Below, piece by piece: positions 1 to 5,638 of a stretch of DNA of 7,255 nucleotides. The notes below the pieces were generated by a model. The model saw nothing but the letters and a program-made list of their open reading frames with translations. It did no database searches and was not told the DNA's origin. The stretch spans positions 1 to 7,255 of the forward strand of contig DASSFZ010000250.1 in the NCBI GenBank assembly GCA_035693785.1. The letters are read 5' to 3'. A program made the position numbers and the translations under genes. This stretch comes from DASSFZ01 sp035693785. Lineage in GTDB: Bacteria > Chloroflexota > Anaerolineae > Fen-1058. Position 1 is the stretch's first letter; every line of letters begins with the position of its first letter.

Positions 1-718
1 CTGCCGGGGAAGAATCGGGGACTTCCATCACCCGGCCGTGGTGGCGCACCGCGCGCGGCGCAGCTCCCAGGTCGAGCATCGCCTGCAGCGTGCGAAAGGT
101 GTTCTCCGCGCCTTCGCGATCCGCCTTGTTCACGACCAGCACGTCGGCGATTTCGAGGATGCCGGCCTTGATCGCCTGCACTTCGTCGCCCAGGCCCGGC
201 GCTTCGACGACGAGCACCGTGTCGGCGGTGCGCGCAATGTCGACTTCGCTCTGCCCGGCGCCCACCGTTTCGATCAGGATGACGTCGAAGCCGGCCGCGT
301 CCAGCGTGCAGGCGACGTCGGCCGTCGCGCGGGCCAACCCACCCAGGCTGCCGCGCGTGGCCATCGAGCGGATGAACACGCCGTCGTCACCGGACAGATC
401 GCGCATACGGATGCGGTCGCCGAGGATGGCCCCGCCGCTGAACGGCGACGTCGGATCGACCGCGATGACCCCCACGGTTCGGCCTCTGCGGCGGAACGCC
501 TTTGCCAGCTCGTTGACCAGGGTGCTCTTGCCCGTGCCGGGCGCGCCCGTGATGCCGACGATGGCTGCGCGACCCGCGCGCGGATGCAGGTGGACCATAC
601 ACTCGGCCGCCGCCTGCGAATCGCCCTCGAGCAAGCTGATCAGGCGCGCCAGGGCGCGGCGGTCGCCGGTCAGCGCGCCGTCGACGAGTTCGCGTGGAGA
701 GCGTCGCGCCTGGCGCAT
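1..718 (-). CDS. meaB: MeaB/ArgK-family GTPase, methylmalonyl-CoA mutase chaperone (C-terminus off the window)
   Basis: This is a cytoplasmic G3E-type P-loop GTPase. Family members load and protect adenosylcobalamin in methylmalonyl-CoA mutase and related mutases. I translated the reverse complement from ATG at 718 and obtained 239 residues before the window edge; the family is usually about 310-330, so roughly 80 C-terminal residues are missing. Visible motifs are the P-loop GAPGTGKST (residues 58-66), DPTSPFSGGAILGDR (88-102), the Walker B/switch segment ETVGAGQSEVD (150-160), GDEVQAIKAGI (178-188) and the base-recognition motif NKAD (197-200). All expected GTPase motifs in the visible part are intact. 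The ATG lies one base after the stop of the upstream B12-binding gene (TGA-A-ATG) with no strong Shine-Dalgarno of its own, which suggests translational coupling. The N-terminal ELVDGALTGDRRALARLIS supports this start. Confidence 0.95.
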   Translation of the reverse strand, partial: MRQARRSPRELVDGALTGDRRALARLISLLEGDSQAAAECMVHLHPRAGRAAIVGITGAPGTGKSTLVNELAKAFRRRGRTVGVIAVDPTSPFSGGAILGDRIRMRDLSGDDGVFIRSMATRGSLGGLARATADVACTLDAAGFDVILIETVGAGQSEVDIARTADTVLVVEAPGLGDEVQAIKAGILEIADVLVVNKADREGAENTFRTLQAMLDLGAAPRAVRHHGRVMEVPDSSPA

Positions 719-719
719 T

Positions 720-1118
720 TCAGGCAGACCCGACTTGCTCGGTGATGAAGCGCGCGACCTCGGTCGTGTTCGCCCCAGGGCCGAAGATGCCCCGGACGCC
801 GAGGGCCTTGAGAGGCGCCACGTCTTCGTCGGGAATGATGCCGCCGACGAACACGAGCACGTCGTCAAGCCCCTTCTGCTTGAGGAGATCGACGACGCGC
901 GGCACGAGTGTCATATGCGCGCCGGATAGAATCGACAGCCCGACGACGTCGACGTCCTCTTGCAGTGCTGCCTCGGCGACCATCTCCGGCGTCTGGCGCA
1001 AGCCCGTATAAATCACCTCCATGCCCGCATCGCGCAGCGCGCGGGCGATCACCTTTGCGCCCCGGTCGTGCCCATCCAATCCCGGCTTGGCGATCAAAAC
1101 GCGAATTTTTCTATCCAT
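720..1118 (-). CDS. B12-binding small subunit of a split methylmalonyl-CoA-type mutase
   Basis: This 132-residue protein is a stand-alone cobalamin-binding domain of the methylmalonyl-CoA mutase C-terminal family. It carries the base-off/His-on signature DGHDRG (15-20), where His17 would be the lower axial ligand to cobalt, followed by the family's LSILSG (61-66), VGGIIPDED (91-99) and FGPG (112-115). The size fits the small subunit of two-chain mutases, in which the substrate-binding barrel is a separate protein. That large subunit is not upstream here, because a divergent kinase lies there; it may be left of the window or elsewhere. The substrate (methylmalonyl-CoA, or another acyl-CoA such as 2-hydroxyisobutyryl-CoA) cannot be fixed from this subunit. 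The start at 1118 has GAGGAG (1123-1128) five bases upstream. Another ATG at 1122 opens a frame that stops after three codons and is too close to that site to be used. The next gene, meaB, follows by one base. Confidence 0.93.
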   Translation of the reverse strand: MDRKIRVLIAKPGLDGHDRGAKVIARALRDAGMEVIYTGLRQTPEMVAEAALQEDVDVVGLSILSGAHMTLVPRVVDLLKQKGLDDVLVFVGGIIPDEDVAPLKALGVRGIFGPGANTTEVARFITEQVGSA

Positions 1119-1164
1119 CCATGCTCCTCGGGAAGGCTCGTCGCGGAAACGGCATGCCCGGTAT

Positions 1165-1176
1165 TGTCGATCGACA
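1165..1176. promoter_or_regulatory. 12-bp perfect palindrome TGTCGATCGACA, possible operator
   Basis: TGTCGATCGACA equals its own reverse complement. It lies just downstream of the predicted leftward transcription start (about 1182), inside the leader of the B12-subunit gene, where a bound repressor could block that operon. The regulatory role is inference; short CG-rich palindromes also arise by chance. Confidence 0.3.
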
Positions 1177-1188
1177 CGATCTCAAGGG

Positions 1189-1217
1189 ATTATACAACAC
1201 TCACAAGGGCTGGGGAA
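1189..1217 (-). promoter_or_regulatory. candidate promoter of the B12-subunit/meaB operon
   Basis: On the minus strand there is a perfect TATAAT (1194 down to 1189), striking in GC-rich surroundings. At 17-bp spacing the -35 position reads TTCCCC (1217-1212), a poor match to TTGACA. If used, transcription would start near 1182 and give a leader of about 60 nt before the ATG at 1118. The -10 is persuasive and the -35 is not. Confidence 0.4.
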
Positions 1218-1219
1218 GA

Positions 1220-1237
1220 TTGTCACATTCAGGACAA
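1220..1237. repeat. inverted repeat TTGTC-N8-GACAA
   Basis: TTGTC (1220-1224) and GACAA (1233-1237) are exact inverted complements separated by 8 bp. The pair lies just upstream of the candidate leftward promoter. The same half-sites occur at 1348-1362 and partly at 1164-1176. It could be a regulator site or a weak hairpin; the function is unknown. Confidence 0.35.
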
Positions 1238-1260
1238 CTTCTTGCTAACCATTCCTTCGA

Positions 1261-1307
1261 CCCTTCGCCTGCGCTCAGGGCAGGCTTCGCTCAGGACAAG
1301 CTTGACC
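1261..1307. repeat. REP-like interspersed repeat with two tandem 16-nt copies
   Basis: Two adjacent 16-nt units, 1272-1287 (CGCTCAGGGCAGGCTT) and 1288-1303 (CGCTCAGGACAAGCTT), differ at two positions. They are preceded by CCCTTCGCCTG, which can pair with the CAGGG/CAGG parts of the first unit, and followed by an imperfect palindrome centred on CAAGCTTG (1297-1304). On the minus strand it reads TTGTCCTGAGCGAAGCC and onward, resembling the CCTGAGCG-N-CGAAGG family of intergenic repeats that I recall from many GC-rich environmental genomes, Chloroflexota included. That family link is from memory and was not checked by a search. In one frame it encodes LRSGQASLRTS, a peptide I associate with spurious hypothetical proteins that overlap such repeats. 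Confidence 0.6.
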
Positions 1308-1347
1308 GTGCCAGAGGGTGAAGCCGCGAAACGAAACCGTAACGGAA

Positions 1348-1362
1348 TTGTCCGGTAGACAA
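1348..1362. promoter_or_regulatory. inverted repeat TTGTC-N5-GACAA over the kinase -35 box, candidate operator
   Basis: TTGTC (1348-1352) and GACAA (1358-1362) are exact inverted complements with a 5-bp spacer CGGTA. The right arm covers the proposed -35 hexamer TAGACA (1356-1361), so a dimeric regulator bound here would compete with RNA polymerase or touch it. The role is inferred from position only. Confidence 0.35.
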
Positions 1363-1384
1363 ACGTATGTCGCCATGCTAGAAT
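1356..1384 (+). promoter_or_regulatory. sigma70-type promoter of the histidine kinase gene
   Basis: TAGACA (1356-1361) and TAGAAT (1379-1384) are separated by exactly 17 bp. Each is one mismatch from the sigma70 consensus, and TGC immediately before the -10 gives an extended -10 (TGnTAGAAT). Transcription would begin near 1391, leaving a leader of about 35 nt before the GTG at 1426. This is the best promoter match in the window. Confidence 0.6.
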
Positions 1385-1425
1385 CAAATGGTGTTGATAT
1401 GAGTTCTTGACGCCAGGGGTTTTCA

Positions 1426-4400
1426 GTGGCAGACGTCCCAGCCGCTTTAACTGCTTCGAGCGAAAGGCCCGCCGCGCGTTACTCGCGTCGATTCGTCCTC
1501 CTCAGCCTGATAGCCGCCGCCGCCGTGTATGTCGCCGCCCCCTTGCTGGCCTACCGCTGGGCGGGCCAGCCGGTTTTCCTCGGCGTCATGCTGGAGCAGA
1601 CTTTCAACGTCAACGACAGCCGGGGCACGGGCTGGGGGCCTTCGCCTGACGGGCTGAACGTGCAAGACCATGTCGAGTCGATCAACGGTCGCACGATCGA
1701 CAGCCAGGCCGCTCTCGACCGGGCGCTGGCAGAAGTCGCGGCTGACCCGGGCCGCCGCGCTCAAATCGCATATCTGAGACGCACCCCGGATGGCACATTG
1801 CAGCCCGGCTCAATCACTGCGAGCCTCGGCCCATTCCCGCAGGGCGACCTCTTGCGGCTGTTCTGGCTGCCTTACCTGATCGGGCTGGTGTATCTCGGCA
1901 TCGGGCTTTGGGTTTTCCGTCTCCGAGGCCACCAGCGCGCCGGGCTAACCTTTACCTTCTTCAGCGCCTGTGTCGCCGTCACGCTCGCCGTTTTCTTCGA
2001 TATGAACACGACGCACGTGCTCTTGGTGCTGTGGGCGTTGGGCCTCGCGTTATCCGGCGGCGCCATGATACACCTGGCGCTCGTATTTCCCCAGGAGCCG
2101 CGCTTCGTCTTGCGGCGGCCCGTGCTGCGCCTGCTGCCCTACGTTCCCGTCGCGGCCCTGGTGGCATACACACTCACGGTACAGCCCGATCTGAGCCAGC
2201 CGTGGGACTACATCACTGCCTGGCGGCTGTTGTACCTGTTCATCGCGCTGGGTTTGGTGGTCTTCTACGGTATGCTGGTCTACCGCCGGCTGGGTTCCAC
2301 TTCACCCGTCGTGCGACAGCAGAGCCGCGTCATACTGCTTGGCTCGGTGGTCGCTTTTGCGCCCTTTGCCTTGTGGATCATCGCCGGCATAGTAGGCGTC
2401 ACCGCGCCGTTCGATCCGCTGATCTACTTCCCGCCCCTCGTCCTTTTCCCACTGTCGATCGCCTATGCGCTGGTGCGCTACCATCTGCTCGATGTCGATC
2501 TCATCCTCAACCGGGCGCTGGTGTACGCGATCGTCGTCGCCCTCGTCGTGGGCGCCTATTTCCTCACCATCGCGGTGATCGGCGCGCTGGCGCAGAACAC
2601 GCAAGCACTGATGTCGAATCCCAGCCTGCTGGCTGTCTTCGTACTGATCGTCGCCGTGCTGCTCGATCCGCTGCGCAAGCGCGTGCAGCTCGCCGTCGAT
2701 CGCATGTTCTTCCCCGCCCGCATCGACGTGCACGGGCTTCTGCAAGCGTACAGTCACGATCTCACCGGCGCGGCCGATCTCGCTTCGATCGTATCGCTGT
2801 TGGCCGCCGCGATTGGCGAGACGCTCAAGCCTGATCCACTGCGCGTGTACCTGGGCGATCCGCGCGTGCGATCCTACCTGCTACACGCGTCGCAGGGTGA
2901 GACGGGCAAGCCGCCCCCGCTGCTGGCACGTTGCCCGTGGGACAGTCCGCTGGCGCGTTGGCTGAGCGACCGCCATGAGCCGTGGTACATCCAGCCGGAT
3001 CGTCCGCTGCCCGAGCCGATCGCGGGCGAGAGCGCGCGCCTGGAGGCGATGGGCGCGTCGCTCGTCGTCCCGTTGCACGGGCGCGATCGATTGAACGGTT
3101 GGGTTGCGCTGGGCGCCAAGGCGTCGGGACAGCCGTATACCACCGACGATCTGAGCTTCCTCGAGGCGCTGGCCGATCAAACGACGCTGGCGCTCGAGCG
3201 CGCCATGACTCACGCCGATCTCCAGCGGCGGGTGACGGAGCTGAACGCGCTCAGCCAGGTCAGCCAGGGAGTCAACTTCAAGGTCGATCCGGATGCCACC
3301 CTGGAGCTGATTTACGCGCAGGCGAGCAAGGTGCTGGACACTTCCAATTTCTATATCGCGCTGGCCGACTTGAGTCGCAACACGATGCGCTTCGCGTTCT
3401 ACGTCGAGAACGGCGAGCGGCTGAAACCCGACGACGAGTGGCCGCTCGACGTCGGCCTCACGGGTGCGATCGTCCGGACAGGCCAGCCGATCGTCGCCAC
3501 CGACTACGTGCAGGAATGTCTCCGGCGCGGCATCACGCCCGGCGGCAAACCTGGCCGCGCCTGGATGGGTGTGCCGCTCAACGCCGGCGATCAGGTACTG
3601 GGCGTCATGAACGTCTCGTCGTTCGATCCAGACGTGACCTACGGCGCGGAGCAGCTTCAAATCTTCTCTGCCATCGCCGATCAAGCCGCCAGCGTGCTGG
3701 AGAAGATCCGGCTGTTCCGAATCACCGAAGATCGCGCGCAACAGTTGGCGGTGCTCAACGAAGTCTCGGCAAGCATCACGTCCTCGCTCGATCTGCGCAC
3801 CGTGCTCAACCGGATCATGGAGAAGGCGGTCGAGATCCTCGGCGCGGAAGCGGGTTCGCTGCTGCTGGTCGACGAAACGACCCAGGAGCTTGTCTTCGAG
3901 GTCATTCTCGGCTCGTCCAAGGATCAGTTGGCCGGCACGCGCCTGCCGCCTGGCGCCGGCATCGTCGGCTCCGTGGCGCAATCCGGCCGTCCCTTGATCG
4001 TCAACGAAGCACAGCGAGACGAGCGCTGGCTGCGCGACGTCGGCCAGACCGACCAGTTCATGACGCGCGCCCTTCTGACCGTGCCGATGAAGTCGCGCGG
4101 CAAAGTCATGGGCGTGATCCAGGTGCTCAACAAGCGCGACGGCACGCCGTTCAGCGAAGACGACCAGACCCTGCTGGAGTCGTTCGCCGGCAACGCCGCC
4201 GTCGCCGTGGAAAATGCGAAGCTGTTCAACCGCACCGACCTGGCGCTGGCGCGGCGCGTCGAAGAGCTGAGCACGCTGCAGGAGATCGACCGCGAGCTGA
4301 ACACGTCGCTCGACTTCAAGCGCGTGATGCGCCTGACACTCGATTGGGGACTGCGCGTGAGCGGCGCAGAAGCCGGGTCGATCGGCATGATCGATCGAGA

Positions 4401-5481
4401 GCAGAATGCGCTCTTGATCCTGGCCAGCCGCGATTATTCCGGCGCCGACGCGTCGGAAGACGGCAAAGCGCTGCCGCTCGACCGGGGGCTCGCCGGGAAG
4501 TCGATCCACACCGGGCTGCCCTTGCTGCTCGACGACACGACGCCGGACCCGGAGGGCGCGCCCGCGTCGCCCGAGACCCGATCTCAAATCAGCGTACCCA
4601 TCCGGCGCGGCAGCGAGGTCGTCGGCGTGCTAAACCTGGAGTCTTTTCAGCCGCGTGCGTTCAGCACGGTAGAATTCGAGAGCGCGATCCGCCTGGCCGA
4701 CCACGCCGCGACGGCCATCGCCAACGCACGCCTGTTCGAGGAAGTCAAGCGCGCCAACGACGACAAGAGCGAGTTCGTGTCGACCGTGTCGCACGAGCTG
4801 AAGACGCCGATGACGAGCATCAAGGGCTACACCGACCTGATGATCAAAGGTGCGGCCGGGTCATTGACCGACGTTCAGCAGCAGTTTCTCAACACGGTGC
4901 GCTCCAACGTCGATCGCATGAGCGATCTCGTTAACAAACTGCTGGACCTGAGCCGTATCGAGACCGGACGTTTGAAGCTCGACATCAAGCCGGTGTCGAT
5001 GGAAGACGTGATCGAAGAGACACTGCGCACCACGCGGGGCCAAATCGAAGCCAGGCAGCAGAAGCTCGACATAGCCGTGCCCCGGGACCTGCCCATGGTC
5101 ATGGGCGATCGCGCCAGCCTGATCCAGATCATGACCAACTTGATCAGCAATGCTCACAAGTATACGCCGGCCGGCGGGCACATCGTCGTCAGCGCCCAAC
5201 CCAGGTCAGGCGGCTCGCCCGGCTTCGTCCTGTGCGCCGTGCGGGACACGGGCGTCGGCATTTCCGAAGAGGACCAGGCCAAGCTGTTCACCAAGTTCTT
5301 CCGCGCGGGCGATCCGGCCGTGCGCGAGATGCCCGGCACCGGGCTGGGATTGGCGATCACCAAGAGCCTGATCGAGATGCACGGCGGCGAGATATGGGTG
5401 GAGAGCCGGGTAGGCAAAGGCTCGACGTTCGCGTTCACGGTGCCGGTGGCGAAGCCGTCTGGTCGCCCCGTGGTCGCATAG
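1426..5481 (+). CDS. multi-TM, PDZ-like, four-GAF sensor histidine kinase
   Basis: This 1351-residue membrane kinase starts at GTG with AGGGG (1415-1419) six bases upstream. Predicted order: TM1 (22-44); PDZ-like extracytoplasmic domain (about 47-135, with GLNVQDHVESINGRTIDSQ from 76); TM2-TM10 (about 144-165, 174-193, 198-223, 233-252, 266-287, 302-325, 332-352, 365-390, 399-415); then GAF1 (about 440-592, divergent), GAF2 (603-765), GAF3 (772-935), GAF4 (946-1105), HisKA with phospho-acceptor His1123 in SHELKTP, and HATPase_c with N-box Asn1242, DTGVGI (from Asp1274) and GTGLGLA (from Gly1304). Arg/Lys-rich loops fall on the cytoplasmic side throughout, giving ten helices with both ends inside. 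The membrane part with a YALVRYHLLDVD-type junction recalls ComP-like kinases (inference), but the kinase core is classical HisKA. All catalytic motifs look intact. No response regulator or receiver domain is in the window, so the partner and ligand are unknown. Confidence 0.95.
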   Translation: MADVPAALTASSERPAARYSRRFVLLSLIAAAAVYVAAPLLAYRWAGQPVFLGVMLEQTFNVNDSRGTGWGPSPDGLNVQDHVESINGRTIDSQAALDRALAEVAADPGRRAQIAYLRRTPDGTLQPGSITASLGPFPQGDLLRLFWLPYLIGLVYLGIGLWVFRLRGHQRAGLTFTFFSACVAVTLAVFFDMNTTHVLLVLWALGLALSGGAMIHLALVFPQEPRFVLRRPVLRLLPYVPVAALVAYTLTVQPDLSQPWDYITAWRLLYLFIALGLVVFYGMLVYRRLGSTSPVVRQQSRVILLGSVVAFAPFALWIIAGIVGVTAPFDPLIYFPPLVLFPLSIAYALVRYHLLDVDLILNRALVYAIVVALVVGAYFLTIAVIGALAQNTQALMSNPSLLAVFVLIVAVLLDPLRKRVQLAVDRMFFPARIDVHGLLQAYSHDLTGAADLASIVSLLAAAIGETLKPDPLRVYLGDPRVRSYLLHASQGETGKPPPLLARCPWDSPLARWLSDRHEPWYIQPDRPLPEPIAGESARLEAMGASLVVPLHGRDRLNGWVALGAKASGQPYTTDDLSFLEALADQTTLALERAMTHADLQRRVTELNALSQVSQGVNFKVDPDATLELIYAQASKVLDTSNFYIALADLSRNTMRFAFYVENGERLKPDDEWPLDVGLTGAIVRTGQPIVATDYVQECLRRGITPGGKPGRAWMGVPLNAGDQVLGVMNVSSFDPDVTYGAEQLQIFSAIADQAASVLEKIRLFRITEDRAQQLAVLNEVSASITSSLDLRTVLNRIMEKAVEILGAEAGSLLLVDETTQELVFEVILGSSKDQLAGTRLPPGAGIVGSVAQSGRPLIVNEAQRDERWLRDVGQTDQFMTRALLTVPMKSRGKVMGVIQVLNKRDGTPFSEDDQTLLESFAGNAAVAVENAKLFNRTDLALARRVEELSTLQEIDRELNTSLDFKRVMRLTLDWGLRVSGAEAGSIGMIDREQNALLILASRDYSGADASEDGKALPLDRGLAGKSIHTGLPLLLDDTTPDPEGAPASPETRSQISVPIRRGSEVVGVLNLESFQPRAFSTVEFESAIRLADHAATAIANARLFEEVKRANDDKSEFVSTVSHELKTPMTSIKGYTDLMIKGAAGSLTDVQQQFLNTVRSNVDRMSDLVNKLLDLSRIETGRLKLDIKPVSMEDVIEETLRTTRGQIEARQQKLDIAVPRDLPMVMGDRASLIQIMTNLISNAHKYTPAGGHIVVSAQPRSGGSPGFVLCAVRDTGVGISEEDQAKLFTKFFRAGDPAVREMPGTGLGLAITKSLIEMHGGEIWVESRVGKGSTFAFTVPVAKPSGRPVVA

Positions 5482-5526
5482 TCCGTACGGAGTCAGGCAC
5501 GCCCAGGTACGGAGCGCCCACGCTCC
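5482..5526 (+). terminator. weak hairpins after the kinase stop, possible terminator
   Basis: Directly after the TAG stop is a 10-bp perfect palindrome TCCGTACGGA (5482-5491). At 5511-5526 there is a hairpin of GGAGCG, loop CCCA, CGCTCC. GTACGGAG occurs twice (5485-5492 and 5507-5514). No T-run follows, only a C/T-rich tract, so a standard intrinsic terminator is not supported. The C-rich, G-poor stretch after it could suit Rho-dependent termination (inference). Confidence 0.3.
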
Positions 5527-5533
5527 ACGCCCC

Positions 5534-5572
5534 CTCAAACTCTGCACTCTAACTCCCTCCTCTAACTCTCCC
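5534..5572 (+). repeat. three degenerate 13-nt tandem units, pyrimidine-rich
   Basis: CTCAAACTCTGCA (5534-5546), CTCTAACTCCCTC (5547-5559) and CTCTAACTCTCCC (5560-5572) share the core CTCWAACTC at an exact 13-nt period. The tract is almost all C, T and A on this strand and sits just before the candidate promoter of the sigma factor gene. Its function is unknown. Confidence 0.5.
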
Positions 5573-5576
5573 CTGG

Positions 5577-5606
5577 GGAACCTCTTTTCGACGACCGTTG
5601 TAATAT
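5577..5606 (+). promoter_or_regulatory. candidate promoter of the sigma factor operon
   Basis: GGAACC (5577-5582) resembles the GGAAC -35 element of many ECF-sigma promoters, and TAATAT (5601-5606) resembles a -10 at 18-bp spacing. A CGTT (5596-5599) could instead act as an ECF -10, but the spacing from GGAAC is 14 bp, a little short. GGAAC would fit autoregulation by the encoded sigma factor; TAATAT would fit the housekeeping factor. The two cannot be separated by eye. TCCCCTGGGGA (5569-5579), an 11-bp palindrome with a central T, overlaps the -35. Confidence 0.35.
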
Positions 5607-5619
5607 AAGCAGAACCCAC

Positions 5620-5635
5620 CGTTCTCCGGAGAACG
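5620..5635. promoter_or_regulatory. 16-bp perfect palindrome over the sigma factor ribosome binding site
   Basis: CGTTCTCCGGAGAACG is identical to its reverse complement. Its right arm holds the GGAG (5628-5631) that serves as Shine-Dalgarno for the TTG start at 5639, seven bases away. As DNA it is a good dimer operator just downstream of the predicted transcription start (about 5613). As RNA it can fold with a 6-bp stem and CCGG loop, hiding most of the ribosome binding site. The function is inferred. Confidence 0.5.
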
Positions 5636-5638
5636 TGG

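Larger units (their letters stand above)
1119..1425. other. divergent intergenic region, no gene
   Basis: This 307-base region separates the leftward mutase operon from the rightward kinase gene. I see no convincing coding sequence: short open frames here have no ribosome binding site and run through an interspersed repeat. It holds candidate promoters in both directions, three TTGTC/GACAA inverted repeats and a REP-like element, each listed separately. Confidence 0.75.

Noticed and set aside
38..929. Two plus-strand open frames opposite meaB and the B12-binding gene
   Set aside because: The minus strand encodes clear GTPase and cobalamin-binding motifs over the same bases, and the plus-strand products look like typical shadows.
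1111..1122. Three-codon upstream frame ATG-GAT-GGA-TAG overlapping the start of the B12-subunit gene, a possible leader peptide
   Set aside because: Its ATG is only one base from the Shine-Dalgarno, too close for initiation; the ATG four bases later has workable spacing and opens the real gene.
908..1358. Plus-strand open frames that extend into the divergent intergenic region
   Set aside because: They start inside the B12-binding gene on the opposite strand, pass through the interspersed repeat and have no supported start or domain.
1119..1425. A riboswitch (for example cobalamin) in the leader of the B12-binding operon
   Set aside because: The predicted leader is only about 60 nt and I see no B12-box-like GCCACTG motif or the required complex folding.
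2881..4587. A long open frame (568 codons) on the minus strand inside the kinase gene
   Set aside because: It is antisense to the GAF domains, Arg/Gln/His/Asp-rich with no recognisable domain, and explained by GC-rich codon bias of the true gene.
2982..4934. A 650-codon open frame on the plus strand in another frame of the kinase gene
   Set aside because: It is an Arg/Ala-rich shadow translation of the kinase with no domain and no ribosome binding site; the overlapping frame has intact kinase motifs.
5482..5526. A strong intrinsic terminator after the kinase
   Set aside because: Hairpins exist but no T-run follows, so it was listed only as a weak possibility.
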